The notes under the pieces: generated by a model
The model's database searches: none
Told to the model about the DNA's origin: nothing
What the model saw: the letters and a program-made list of their open reading frames with translations, nothing else
Position numbers and translations under genes: made by a program
In this document: positions 40,951-49,738 of the stretch, piece after piece
Position numbering within the stretch: the first letter of the stretch is position 1
Layout of the letters: each line of letters starts with the position of its first letter
Source: Plantimonas leprariae
GTDB taxonomy: Bacteria > Pseudomonadota > Alphaproteobacteria > Rhizobiales > Rhizobiaceae
Length of the DNA stretch: 64,000 nucleotides
Direction: 5' to 3'
Assembly: GCF_008802405.1 (NCBI RefSeq)
Contig: NZ_VZDO01000014.1
Location: 62,001 to 126,000, forward strand

Positions 40951-41292
40951 TTGGACAAGAACCGTCTTGAAGGGGCCGCGAAGGAATTCGGCGGCAAGGT
41001 GCAGGGAGCCTACGGCGATGCTGTTGGCTCCGATGAGAATTCCGCCGAGGGCCGCCTTCGGGAAGCGGAAGGCAACGCGCAAAACCTTTACGGCCAGGGC
41101 CGCGATGCCGTCCGGCAAGCGGCGAATGAAGCTGGGCGATATGCCTCTGATATCTATGGTAACGCCGGCGCCTATGCTCGCGACGGTGGCGAAGCGGTAC
41201 GCCGGCAGGTGCACGACAATCCGCTTTCGGCGCTGCTGATTGCGGGCTTCGTTGGCTTCGTTCTCGGCCTGAGCGTCCGTGATCGGCACTGA
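40951..41292 (+). CDS. CsbD-family stress protein with C-terminal membrane helix
   Basis: 113 residues from a TTG preceded by AGGAG. The CsbD core is KNRLEGAAKEFGGKVQGAYG (start) with a second, degenerate repeat (AEGRLREAEGNAQNLYGQGR). The C-terminal membrane helix LSALLIAGFVGFVLGLSV resembles the ElaB/YqjD tail that docks ribosomes at the membrane in stationary phase. A combined CsbD/YqjD-like role in stress is likely. Confidence 0.85.
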   Translation: MDKNRLEGAAKEFGGKVQGAYGDAVGSDENSAEGRLREAEGNAQNLYGQGRDAVRQAANEAGRYASDIYGNAGAYARDGGEAVRRQVHDNPLSALLIAGFVGFVLGLSVRDRH

Positions 41293-41318
41293 AGCGCTCT
41301 AGATCTCGATCATCAAGT

Positions 41319-41345
41319 CCTGCGGGCGGCATGCTCGCCCGCAGG
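41319..41345. terminator. Bidirectional hairpin terminator
   Basis: Perfect 10-bp arms CCTGCGGGCG (41319-41328) and CGCCCGCAGG (41336-41345) between the convergent CsbD gene (ends 41292) and the acidic-protein gene (ends 41357). Confidence 0.82.
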
Positions 41346-41356
41346 GTCGCTTTGCG

Positions 41357-41530
41357 TCAGACCGGCCTTTCCAAGCCGCCGTCCGGATGGCCGTTGACGA
41401 TCTCCGGTTCCGGCAGGTCAGCCCCGACTCCACTCTCTTCGTCCGGCACGCCGACGAGATCGTCGTCATATTCCTCCTGCGGAATCGGCTCCGCGACGTC
41501 CGCGTCCGGCAGCGTCGGTGTGTTCGACAT
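41357..41530 (-). CDS. Small acidic disordered protein
   Basis: 57 residues, MSNTPTLPDADVAEPIPQEE, rich in Asp, Glu and Pro; no hydrophobic segment. A GGAGGACAC ribosome site precedes the ATG. Unknown function, similar in character to the protein encoded at 36749. Confidence 0.6.
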   Translation of the reverse strand: MSNTPTLPDADVAEPIPQEEYDDDLVGVPDEESGVGADLPEPEIVNGHPDGGLERPV

Positions 41531-41682
41531 CGTCGTGTCCTCCGTGATCACCGTGGAAGAAAGCCAATCGTAGTTTTGGCGTTCCCGCGGCATCGTGGTC
41601 GACCGGGGACGGCTGCGACCGCAACAGGCGGGTGCAAGCCGTCCGTGGCATGGTTGCGCCACGTTTTCCGCAGGTACCGCTC

Positions 41683-42078
41683 ATGCTACCCGAACGATCG
41701 ACCAGGGTTCGCCGCCTCCTCACCGTCGCCGGGATGACGTCGCTAGCCCTGGCCCTCGCGTCGCCGGCACGAGCGCAGGAAGGTGCCGACCTCGACCTGA
41801 AGCCGACCGACTTCGTGACGGAGGAACCGATCGCGATCCGCGTCGACAACATCCTGCCCGGCAAACAGGGCTCCGACGTTGCTGTGACCGTGCTCAACAG
41901 GACGAAGAAGGACGTTATGGCGACGGTCGAGTGCACGCTCGCCGATGCCGATCGTGAGGATCTCGGCGTCGCGACGGGCGAAGCGGTTAGAATTCCTGCG
42001 GGCGAGCGCAAGACGACGACTGTCACTGGCGCCGAGGCGGCGAAGTTCGCCGAATGCCGCGTGCGGGACGCGAACTAA
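41683..42078 (+). CDS. Exported small protein
   Basis: 131 residues. A signal peptide (about 1-31, ending LALASPARAQ) precedes a beta-sandwich-like domain (VLNRTKKDVMATVECTLADA, RIPAGERKTTTVTGAE). It is likely periplasmic and Ig-like in fold. It is divergent from the acidic protein gene at 41530. Confidence 0.7.
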   Translation: MLPERSTRVRRLLTVAGMTSLALALASPARAQEGADLDLKPTDFVTEEPIAIRVDNILPGKQGSDVAVTVLNRTKKDVMATVECTLADADREDLGVATGEAVRIPAGERKTTTVTGAEAAKFAECRVRDAN

Positions 42079-42120
42079 CGACGGCGGATCTTGGAAGCCT
42101 GCATCACAATGGAGATGGAT

Positions 42121-42447
42121 ATGCTGCCCGTAAACGATGGCGACCGCTACGAGACCACCAGCTTCCGATCGCTCGGCTGGCTGGGCGCGTTTCTGTTCAC
42201 GTTTGCCCCGCCGATCTTCTTCTACCAGTACTGGCTGGTGTTCTATACGACGGCTGTCGAAGAGAACCCCAGCATCGGTCCGGTCATGGCGATCAGTTGC
42301 GTCGCCATGTTCGCCAGCATCCCGATGATGATCGCAGGCCGCAGCAAGACCGTGTCGGCGACCCGCTCGGTTGAGGCGCTACGCATGCCCTCGATGCGCC
42401 GCCGCGATCCCCGGATCGTCATGGAGCCCGGGCAGGCGCCGCAATAA
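42121..42447 (+). CDS. Small two-helix membrane protein
   Basis: 108 residues from the ATG at 42121, chosen because GGAG lies 8 bases upstream; ATG 42109 is possible. Membrane helices FLFTFAPPIFFYQYWLVFY and VMAISCVAMFASIPMMI, then a basic tail. No family is recognised. It follows the exported-protein gene by 42 bases. Confidence 0.65.
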   Translation: MLPVNDGDRYETTSFRSLGWLGAFLFTFAPPIFFYQYWLVFYTTAVEENPSIGPVMAISCVAMFASIPMMIAGRSKTVSATRSVEALRMPSMRRRDPRIVMEPGQAPQ

Positions 42448-42457
42448 GCTACGGAGT

Positions 42458-42488
42458 GGGCCGGCATGGTCATGTTCCATGTCCGGCC
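42458..42488. terminator. Hairpin between convergent genes
   Basis: GGGCCGGCATGG (42458-42469) pairs with CCATG-T-CCGGCC (42477-42488) with one bulge, between the small membrane gene and the end of the histidine kinase gene. Confidence 0.65.
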
Positions 42489-42566
42489 TGCCATTTCATT
42501 GGTTGCGCTCTGGCGAAGCAATGGCCGCCGATCACGAACATCCTGTCGATCGTGACGCAGTTGCCT

Positions 42567-45455
42567 TCAGGCCGAAACGTGCTGTCTCGACACGATCTCA
42601 CGTATCCTCGTCGCGAGTTCCCGCATTGATGCCTCGCTCTTGGCCAGGATCTGGTCGGCGGCACCCTCCAGCGTGCTCCGCTCGGCGCGAGTGAGATCCT
42701 TCGAGGACAGCACCACCACCGGAATGTCCTGCCACCCCGGTTCGGTACGCAGCTCCTTCAGGAAGTCGAAGCCGTCCATCACCGGCATGTTAAGGTCGAG
42801 AAGGATCAGATCGGGCTTTCGTTCACGGACCCGGTCGAGGCCGAGCCGGCCGTTCGTCGCCGAAACGAAGGCGAAGCCCTGCTTCTCGATCATCGTGGCG
42901 TATCGCGACAGCGTGTCGACGTCGTCATCGATGGCGAGCACCATGCCGGAGCCGTCGGCACGGAAGCGGTCCATGACCTCCTTCAGCTTGTCCCATTCGA
43001 CAGGCTTCAGCAGGTAGTCCGAAGCGCCGAGCGCGAAGCCGAGCCGCTGCTCGTCCATGATGGTGATCATCACCACCGGGATCGCGGTCAGCGCCGGATC
43101 CTCCTTCAACTCCGCCAGCACCGACCAGCCGTCCTTCTTTGGCATGGTCACGTCGAGCAGGATCACGTCCGGTACCAGCGCCCGCGCCATCTCAAGACCC
43201 GCGACGCCGTCAGAGGCGGTGCGGACCGCAAAGCCCTCCTTCGACAGGAAGCGGGTCACCAGTTCGCGGGCGTGCGGATCGTCGTCGATCGCCAACACCG
43301 TGCCTGCCGGCCCGCCCGCGAGGGTCCCCGCCGTAGCCGGCAGCGGCTCTTCGACGACTGTCACCTCCGCCGGGATGCGGATCGTGAACGTCGTTCCCTC
43401 GCCGAGGACGCTCGTCGCGCCGATGTCGCCGCCGAGTAGGCGACAGAATGCTTGGGTGATCGCGAGGCCGAGCCCCGTTCCCCCGAACTTGCGGGTCGTC
43501 GAGGCGTCCGCCTGCCGAAAGCGCTCGAACAGTTGCTCGACCTGTTCCTCCGTCATGCCGATGCCGCTGTCGGTGACGGCCAGTGTGATCCAGTCGCGGT
43601 CGCCATCGCTCGTTCGCTCGCCGCGAAGCTTGATCGTGCCGTTCTCGGTGAACTTCGAGGCGTTCGACAGAAGGTTCAGCAGGCACTGGCGCACCTTCAC
43701 TTGGTCGGTGTGCACCTTTCCGAGCGCCCCGTCGTGCTCGATGCGCAGCGTGTTGTTCTTCTTGGCTACCAGCGAGCCAACGGTCGAGGCGACCTCGTCC
43801 ATCACCGTCGCGAGGTCGAACGTCTCCGCATAGACGTCCATTCGCTCGGCTTCGATCTTCGATAGGTCGAGGACGTTGTTTATGAGGCTGAGGAGGTGCC
43901 GCGCGTTGCCCTCGATCTTCTTCAGATCGGCGAGAAGGTGCGTCTCGCCGAGGTCCTCGACCTCTTCTTCAAGCAGTTCCGCGTAGCCGATGACGGCCGA
44001 GAGCGGCGTCCTCAGCTCGTGGCTCATGTTGGCGATGAACTGGCTTTTGGCGCGGTTGGCGTTGTCGGCGTTGTCCTTCGCCGCCAGCAATTCCTCCTCG
44101 ATCGCCCGCTGCTCGGTGACGTCGGTATTGGTGCCGAACCAGCGCAGGATCGCGCCGTCGGCGTTCCGGATCGGGATGGCGAGGCTGAGGAACCAGCGGT
44201 AGGTCCCGTCGACGCCGCGCAGGGGGAACGTGTCCTGCCAAGGCTCGCCGAGGGCAAAAGCACGCTTGTAACCGTCGACGACGCGCTCGACGTGATCGGG
44301 GTGATGCAGCTTCTGCCAGCCGAAACCGCGCATCTCTTCGAGCGTCGTGCCGGTGTAGTCGAACCAGCGGCGGTTGTACCAGAAGATCTCGCCGTCCGGC
44401 CGAGCCGTCCAGGCGAGCTGCGGAATGTTGTCGGCGATGGCGCTGAGCTGGCCGCTCGCCTCGTCGAGGGCCGCCGTCGCCCGCAACTGCTCGGTCGTCT
44501 CGAGCACGAGGAGGCCCATGCCGCCTCGGTTGCCGGACGCCCCTCGCGACGTCGGGAAGGCGGACGCGAAGGCCGTTCTCGCTTCGGCGTTGCCGAACCG
44601 ATAGTCCGTATCGACGACCGGTCGCTCCGTGCCGCCGACCTTCGCAGTCAGTGCCGAGAACCAGCCACCTTTCGCGTCGGCCGAGGCGATGCGCTCGAAC
44701 TCCGCGTTCGAACGCATCAGTGCACCGTCTGAACCGTAGAAGGCGATGCCGATCGGCGCGACCGACATCAAGTCGGTCAGAAGTTCGGCGCTTGCCCGGA
44801 CCTGGCGTTGGCGACGGCGCGCCACGAAGGACAAGGCCAGCGCGGCGATCGCGGCGAAAGCGAACATCGCGGTCTGAGCCAAGGTCAGCAGCCGCTGCGC
44901 CTTCGTGTTGCCGATGACGACGCTGCGACCGGCAAGGCGTTCCGCGCGAATGACGGTCCGACGCTGGTCGAGAACCTGCTTGCTGCGGTTCTCAACAGCC
45001 GAGGCGGTGGCCGCTTCGTAGCCGCCGTTACGCCGCAAGGCGATAACCTCTTCGTTGAATGCGACTTCGCGCTCGATCGCGCCGGTCACTGCATCGACGC
45101 CCGCCGCATCTGCATCGGCTTGTGCAGCCACTTCCTGCAGCGCGCGAACGTTGCCGTCGAGGTCAGCCTTCGCGTCCCGGTAGGGGTCGAGAAGGTTCTC
45201 CGACCCGGACAGGACGTAGCCGCGCTGACTGCTTTGCATCGTCGCCATGGTTGCGGCGACATCCTCCAGGGCAGCCAGCAACCGGTTCTGCGCCTCGGTG
45301 GAACGCGAATACCCGAAGCTCGACCACAGCGACCACGCGAAGGCCAGGACAGTGAGGGCGAAAAGTATTCCTACAAGCCCGAGGAAGAGGTTCGAGCGTC
45401 GACCCGATATGGCATGCCGGCTTCCCGTTCCGCCGAGCGTTGCAGACGTCGTCAT
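42567..45455 (-). CDS. Hybrid sensor histidine kinase (CHASE3-PAS-PAS-kinase-REC-REC)
   Basis: 962 residues. Two membrane helices (about 24-44 and 196-215) enclose a CHASE3-like sensor with RGYVLSGSENLLDPY. Two PAS folds (about 225-335 and 345-460, the second with FWYNRRWFDYTGTT) follow. The kinase has the phospho-acceptor His in FIANMSHELRTPLSAVIGY and ATPase boxes GNARHLLSLINNVLDLSKIE, DSGIGMTEEQ and FGGTGLGLAI. Two receiver domains close the protein (VILLDVTMPKKDGW, LILLDLNMPVMDGF), each with its Asp. It senses an unknown signal at the membrane; no output regulator lies beside it. Confidence 0.95.
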   Translation of the reverse strand: MTTSATLGGTGSRHAISGRRSNLFLGLVGILFALTVLAFAWSLWSSFGYSRSTEAQNRLLAALEDVAATMATMQSSQRGYVLSGSENLLDPYRDAKADLDGNVRALQEVAAQADADAAGVDAVTGAIEREVAFNEEVIALRRNGGYEAATASAVENRSKQVLDQRRTVIRAERLAGRSVVIGNTKAQRLLTLAQTAMFAFAAIAALALSFVARRRQRQVRASAELLTDLMSVAPIGIAFYGSDGALMRSNAEFERIASADAKGGWFSALTAKVGGTERPVVDTDYRFGNAEARTAFASAFPTSRGASGNRGGMGLLVLETTEQLRATAALDEASGQLSAIADNIPQLAWTARPDGEIFWYNRRWFDYTGTTLEEMRGFGWQKLHHPDHVERVVDGYKRAFALGEPWQDTFPLRGVDGTYRWFLSLAIPIRNADGAILRWFGTNTDVTEQRAIEEELLAAKDNADNANRAKSQFIANMSHELRTPLSAVIGYAELLEEEVEDLGETHLLADLKKIEGNARHLLSLINNVLDLSKIEAERMDVYAETFDLATVMDEVASTVGSLVAKKNNTLRIEHDGALGKVHTDQVKVRQCLLNLLSNASKFTENGTIKLRGERTSDGDRDWITLAVTDSGIGMTEEQVEQLFERFRQADASTTRKFGGTGLGLAITQAFCRLLGGDIGATSVLGEGTTFTIRIPAEVTVVEEPLPATAGTLAGGPAGTVLAIDDDPHARELVTRFLSKEGFAVRTASDGVAGLEMARALVPDVILLDVTMPKKDGWSVLAELKEDPALTAIPVVMITIMDEQRLGFALGASDYLLKPVEWDKLKEVMDRFRADGSGMVLAIDDDVDTLSRYATMIEKQGFAFVSATNGRLGLDRVRERKPDLILLDLNMPVMDGFDFLKELRTEPGWQDIPVVVLSSKDLTRAERSTLEGAADQILAKSEASMRELATRIREIVSRQHVSA

Positions 45456-45640
45456 TCGGCCCTCGGGCTTTGATGGGGATGCGCTGTCCGCTGCTTATGT
45501 AGGCCGATGTCAGCAGGGTTCCCCTGCAGTCGCTTCGTTTGATGGTGGCCTCCGGTTCTTCAGACCATCGAATGGTGTCGCCCGGCGCTCAACGCGGCGT
45601 CTCCAGGGCGTGGTCCTTAAAACGGCCGACTTTCCATCAA

Positions 45641-45781
45641 TCACAGCCCTGCACCGATCAATAGCATTGTGCGCCAATCGACTGTCTCTGCCAACGCGAG
45701 TACGACCAATACCGCGAGCACGATCAGCATGGCGTACTCGCCTAACTGCGCGAAACGAGCCTTTTGTTGATCGTCTGTCAT
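45641..45781 (-). CDS. Single-span small membrane protein
   Basis: 46 residues, MTDDQQKARFAQLGEYAMLI start, one membrane helix (MLIVLAVLVVLALAE) and a short C-terminal second hydrophobic piece. Its ATG is one base after the stop of the GGDEF/EAL gene (TGACATG), so it is probably made with it. Confidence 0.65.
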   Translation of the reverse strand: MTDDQQKARFAQLGEYAMLIVLAVLVVLALAETVDWRTMLLIGAGL

Positions 45782-45782
45782 G

Positions 45783-47186
45783 TCAGCACGGCACCAGTTC
45801 GTCGCGAGCATCCACGGGCGGAGCGTTGTCTACTATCCGCTGGGCTGCCTGATTGGCCGGTACCGGCTTCCCGAACAGGTAGCCTTGACCAAGGGTGCAG
45901 CCGGCGTTCCGCAGGAAGTCCGCCTGCTCTGTCGTCTCGATCCCTTCCGCCACGACTTTCATTCCCATCCTGTTGGCAATGCCGATCAGACCCTCGACGA
46001 TGGCGACGCTGGAGCGATCGGACGGCAGGTCGCGCACGAACGACTTGTCGATCTTGACGATGTCTACCGGGAAACTTTGCAGGTGCTTCAGCGAGGCGTA
46101 GCCCGTGCCGAAGTCGTCGAGTGCGACCAGCAGCCCTTGATCGCGCAACTTCCTGATCTCGGCCGCGATACCGACGCTGTTGCCGTCGAGGTAGACGGTT
46201 TCGGTCACCTCCAGCACAAGATGGCCGAGCGGCACGCCGTGATCGCCGAACGTCCTCGCCAGCCGCTCCGACAGGTCGGCGTTCGTCAGGTCGGCCAGCG
46301 ACAGATTGATGCCGACATGCTGGAACGGGCCGCCGCTGTCGAGATGCGCCCGGAAGTCCTCTGCGATCCGACCGAGCATCCGATCCGTGACGCGGACGCT
46401 GACCGACGGGTCCTGCAGGGCCGAATGGAACTCCTCCGCGGGAACGACTTGGCCGCCGGCGCCGATCACTCGTGCCAACGCCTCGACGCCGACTGTTTGG
46501 CCGGTGCGGATGTTGACGACCGGCTGGTAGTGCGGAACGAGCGAGTCCGACGCCAGGGCGGCCTCGACGAGCCGCAGGCTGCGCATGCGCCGCGCGGTGT
46601 CTTTGGACAGCCGTCGCTCGAAGGCGACGTAGCCGCCGCGCATCGTTTCCTTGGCATGGCAGAGCGCAAGGTTGGCGTTGCGGCGAAGCATGCCGGGATC
46701 GAGGTAGACGTTGCCGATCAGCGCACCGCCGATCGTCACGCGCGGCAGCACATCCTGGAACCCACCAAGCGGTCTCGCCATCGCGGTCAAAACCTTATTC
46801 GCGACGGCGTCGAGATGTTGCTGGTTGCGGCAGTCACGGATGATCACGGCGAACCCGTCGCCGTTCAAGCGGAACGCCGCGGTCCTCGTGCCGATGCCGC
46901 GCAGCCGTGAAGCGATTTCCGCGACAACCTTATCGCCGATCGTCCGGCCCTTCGCATCGTTGATCAGCTTCAGGTGCTCGATGTCGATCAGCAGCAGACC
47001 GGTCGGCGCCGGGGTAATCTGCAGATGCGAGGCCAGGAGCCGGTCGAAGCAGTGGCGATCCGGCAGGCAGGTGATGAAGTCGAGATGATGGATGCGATGG
47101 GACTGCTTGGCGGCGGTATCGAGCACCGCCAGGCGTCGCATGAGCTCGTCCTGCAGACGCTGCAGGATGACCGTGCTGGTATGCAT
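45783..47186 (-). CDS. GGDEF/EAL protein, likely c-di-GMP phosphodiesterase
   Basis: 467 residues from the ATG at 47186. The GGDEF domain (about 35-195) is degenerate: the active-site motif reads NGDGF in FRLNGDGFAV, so diguanylate cyclase activity is unlikely. The EAL domain (about 205-455) keeps VEALARV, DDFGTGYASL, VKIDKSFV and AEGIET, the metal-binding and catalytic residues of an active phosphodiesterase. No membrane helix is seen, so it is cytosolic. It would lower c-di-GMP and favour motility. A 46-residue membrane peptide is encoded right after it. Confidence 0.9.
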   Translation of the reverse strand: MHTSTVILQRLQDELMRRLAVLDTAAKQSHRIHHLDFITCLPDRHCFDRLLASHLQITPAPTGLLLIDIEHLKLINDAKGRTIGDKVVAEIASRLRGIGTRTAAFRLNGDGFAVIIRDCRNQQHLDAVANKVLTAMARPLGGFQDVLPRVTIGGALIGNVYLDPGMLRRNANLALCHAKETMRGGYVAFERRLSKDTARRMRSLRLVEAALASDSLVPHYQPVVNIRTGQTVGVEALARVIGAGGQVVPAEEFHSALQDPSVSVRVTDRMLGRIAEDFRAHLDSGGPFQHVGINLSLADLTNADLSERLARTFGDHGVPLGHLVLEVTETVYLDGNSVGIAAEIRKLRDQGLLVALDDFGTGYASLKHLQSFPVDIVKIDKSFVRDLPSDRSSVAIVEGLIGIANRMGMKVVAEGIETTEQADFLRNAGCTLGQGYLFGKPVPANQAAQRIVDNAPPVDARDELVPC

Positions 47187-47249
47187 TCGAAGAACTCCGC
47201 GGGGATCGCGATGCAACCTGTGCATTCGGAAGGGATGAGAAGCAGCTTG

Positions 47250-47284
47250 CCATTGCCCGGCCGGATCGTTCGACCGGGCAATGG
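47250..47284 (-). terminator. Terminator hairpin after the Gly-rich protein gene
   Basis: Perfect 11-bp arms CCATTGCCCGG (47250-47260) and CCGGGCAATGG (47274-47284), 15 bases beyond the leftward stop at 47299 and upstream of the GGDEF/EAL gene. Confidence 0.78.
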
Positions 47285-47298
47285 CGTAAGCGAAGCGG

Positions 47299-48147
47299 TC
47301 AGCGGGCAAGCCGGCAGACTTGGACGAGGCTGTAGTCGTAGGCGTTCGGGTTGCCCATGATGCCGCGACAGGTTCGCCGGACGGCCGCCTGATCGTCCCG
47401 GTTCATCTCGCTGAACTGCGTGTAGCCGAAGAAGCTGCGCCTGCCGTTGTTGCCGACGTCGGTCGCGACGACGTTGTTGCCCGGCCGGTTGGCGATCGGC
47501 CCGATGCCGAGCGGATCGCTGTTGTTGGCACTGGTCCTGCCGGGGTTGGGAACACCTATGACGGGCCCGCTCGTCCCGGTGCGAGGACCGGTTCGTGTTC
47601 CACCGATGCCGATGCCGACACCGGCCCCGAGTCCGCCTGAAGCGAGCCCAACGCCAGCACCCGCTCGGACGCCGCTTCCGCCGCCGATCGAAGCACCGAG
47701 CCCGGCGGTCACGCCACGGCTGCCGCCAACGGATGCGCCTGTTCCGGCACGAACGCCGCCGGACCCGCCGACCGATGCACCAACGCCGGCCGACACGCCC
47801 TGACTGCCACCAACCGACGCTCCAGCACCCGCGTTGACGCCACGGTTGCCGCCGATCGAAGCACCGCCGCCCGCACTGATGCCGCTACTGCCCCCAAGGC
47901 TAGCCCCGACACCGGCGCTGATGCCGCCGCTGCCACCGACATTCGCACCGACGCCGGCGCGGGCACCGCCCGTTGCCGCGCCCACAGCGTTGCCAAGGCC
48001 ACCGACCGCTCCCCCGACCGCACCGCCAAGTCCGCCGCCGAGACCACCACCGTTGCCATGCCGACTTTCGGCAGCGGCATGGCCGCAAGACAGGCCAGCT
48101 GCAACCGACAGTATCAACGCAGACGAAACCAACGTGGAAACACGCAT
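47299..48147 (-). CDS. Exported Gly-rich repeat protein
   Basis: 282 residues. Signal peptide (about 1-26, ending GHAAAESR). Then about 11 tandem repeats of 14 residues of the type AGVGASVGGSGGVS (about 70-190), an elastin/collagen-like low-complexity surface. A C-terminal domain of about 60 residues (FFGYTQFSEMNRDDQAAVRR, ending YSLVQVCRLAR) contains two Cys and looks folded. It is likely an extracellular or surface protein. The repeats vary only in a few positions, suggesting slippage. Confidence 0.75.
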   Translation of the reverse strand: MRVSTLVSSALILSVAAGLSCGHAAAESRHGNGGGLGGGLGGAVGGAVGGLGNAVGAATGGARAGVGANVGGSGGISAGVGASLGGSSGISAGGGASIGGNRGVNAGAGASVGGSQGVSAGVGASVGGSGGVRAGTGASVGGSRGVTAGLGASIGGGSGVRAGAGVGLASGGLGAGVGIGIGGTRTGPRTGTSGPVIGVPNPGRTSANNSDPLGIGPIANRPGNNVVATDVGNNGRRSFFGYTQFSEMNRDDQAAVRRTCRGIMGNPNAYDYSLVQVCRLAR

Positions 48148-48269
48148 TGCATCACCTCCTCCGTTTTCCCATTTGGGATTGTTTTTACGAAGGAATTACG
48201 CGCTCGACGGCCAAAAAGTTCGCTAGCAAATCAACTTGAAGTTGCTGTAGTTAATGCATTCTTACCTGA

Positions 48270-48914
48270 TTGGATGGAGTTGCCCCGGCCGTTGTTTCCG
48301 CGGGACACTCGCCACTGCGTCAAATTTTCCGATACGAGTTCGCTGAGCTTTATCCTGCGATAAAGACCGCTCATTGGTTGTGCGGCTACGTTTCTACCTG
48401 GAAGGTAGCTGGATCGATATCGTCAGTGCATTTGGCTTTCGAAAGCTGTCCCTCGTCGGGTCTGTATGTCTGGGATGTCGCCGATGATCGCGTTGTCAGT
48501 TGCGCGACGACGGCTTCGCTGTTCGGCCTCTGCCCGGATGCGGCAGGCCGAGGGTTGCCGATCGCAACGTTCTTCGACCTCATCCATCCCGACGACCGGA
48601 TCAGGATGCGGCAAGCGACCCTCGGTGGAAACGAGGGCGTCTATCGTTACCAGTACCGGATCAAGCGAGAAGCGAACGACGAGATTGCGGTCCGCACCGT
48701 TGGCTGGCGCTTCGCGGCTGAAGACGGAGCATGCAGCCGGCATGTCGGAACGATCGCCGCTCTCGATGCAGCTCCGATTGGCACGACGATCGACATCGTT
48801 GATCACTGTCTGGCGGCTTACCAAAAAGCCCAGACGTCCGACAAACGGTTCGTGCAGTACCTGCTCGGCATGGTGCTGATGGAACTCGGCTACGATATCG
48901 CGAAAGGGCGCTGA
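48270..48914 (+). CDS. PAS-domain protein
   Basis: Up to 214 residues; the first 55 are doubtful and an internal GTG at about 48424 (VHLAFES) is an alternative start. The PAS fold is clear at about 65-165: GLYVWDVADDRVVSCATTAS, FFDLIHPDDRIRMRQA, then YRYQYRIKREANDEIAVRTVGW. A C-terminal helical tail (VQYLLGMVLMELGYDIAKG) follows. No kinase or other output is attached, so it is probably a sensor piece acting on another protein. Confidence 0.75.
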   Translation: MDGVAPAVVSAGHSPLRQIFRYEFAELYPAIKTAHWLCGYVSTWKVAGSISSVHLAFESCPSSGLYVWDVADDRVVSCATTASLFGLCPDAAGRGLPIATFFDLIHPDDRIRMRQATLGGNEGVYRYQYRIKREANDEIAVRTVGWRFAAEDGACSRHVGTIAALDAAPIGTTIDIVDHCLAAYQKAQTSDKRFVQYLLGMVLMELGYDIAKGR

Positions 48915-48927
48915 CAGCCGAGGGGCA

Positions 48928-49188
48928 TCAGTGAATGGTGCTGTCCGGCTCGGGAAAGAACTGCATCATGCCTTCAGCTTCGAGCGCGGCTTCGAAAGCT
49001 TCGTAGGCGTCCCTATCGGTCGTGAACGCCTCGTTCCATTCCGTCGACATGCCGGTTGGATCAGCCACCTCAAGCGTCCAACCGTCATCGCTGCCGGCGA
49101 CACGATAGATGTAGACCTGAACGCTGGTGCCATCTCGCGTCACGCGTCCGCCGAGCGGCGAGAACTCCAGTTCGGGCTCGTCGGTCAT
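48928..49188 (-). CDS. Small hypothetical protein
   Basis: 86 residues: MTDEPELEFSPLGGRVTRDG, then VQVYIYRVAGSDDGWTLEV and a helix EAFTTDRDAYEAFEAALEAE. It has a beta-beta-helix pattern common to unnamed rhizobial proteins. It lies 14 bases after the AlaE-like gene, same strand. A related protein with similar layout is encoded at 61013. Confidence 0.65.
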   Translation of the reverse strand: MTDEPELEFSPLGGRVTRDGTSVQVYIYRVAGSDDGWTLEVADPTGMSTEWNEAFTTDRDAYEAFEAALEAEGMMQFFPEPDSTIH

Positions 49189-49202
49189 AACTCCACCTGC
49201 CG

Positions 49203-49649
49203 CTAGTCGATGTTGACGCTCATCGGCCGCGTGCCGCCCGGTGGAAGCCCGAACAGCGCTCGGATCCAGTTCAGGAATGCACCGTAGGGTCGACCGAGCG
49301 CCAGCATCATCGAGGTGGCACCGAGTACGCCGCGCACCAGAGCCCATCCGGAGGCGCCGCTGATCGCGATGATCGCCGCGTAGATCGGGACCTGAAAGCT
49401 GACCAGGGCGAAGGTGTCCCATAGCAGCTGGGACAGGCGCCCATGTCCGGAGCGCTGCATCAACCAATCCCGCCACATGCCGTACGGACGGCCGACCGGC
49501 ACCATCAGCGCCGCGCCCAGCAGCCGAGCGTGCAGCACCTGTTCCCATTCCATGCCGGCGATGAAGCGCTCGTTGATGACCCCGGTCGTCGTGAAGAACA
49601 GGATCAGGGCCGTCGTGTCAGCGATGAAGGCGCGACGGGTTTCGGTCAA
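49203..49649 (-). CDS. AlaE-like L-alanine exporter family protein
   Basis: 148 residues from a TTG at 49649. Four membrane helices. The duplicated motif of the family is seen twice: VGRPYGMWRDWLM (about 50-62) and LGRPYGAFLNWIR (about 117-129). AlaE of E. coli exports L-alanine. The TTG overlaps the TGA of an XRE-tail fragment (TTGA). Confidence 0.82.
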   Translation of the reverse strand: MTETRRAFIADTTALILFFTTTGVINERFIAGMEWEQVLHARLLGAALMVPVGRPYGMWRDWLMQRSGHGRLSQLLWDTFALVSFQVPIYAAIIAISGASGWALVRGVLGATSMMLALGRPYGAFLNWIRALFGLPPGGTRPMSVNID

Positions 49650-49738
49650 TCGGATCTCGCGTCCTTCCGCAACTTGACGACGATCCCGCCACCGATCTCG
49701 GAAACGAACTCGACGCCGGCCCTCTCCGAGTTCACTGA
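49646..49738 (-). pseudogene. Detached 3' tail of an XRE regulator gene
   Basis: Encodes AGVEFVSEIGGGIVVKLRKD and stops at 49646. It is the C-terminal tail of the XRE type seen at 7788-8012 without its helix-turn-helix. The stop overlaps the start of the AlaE-like gene, and its 5' side is cut by the end of the YdeI-like gene. Confidence 0.7.

Noticed and set aside
47640-48060. Non-coding tandem repeat array
   Set aside because: The regular 42-base pattern is coding, in frame with the Gly-rich exported protein.
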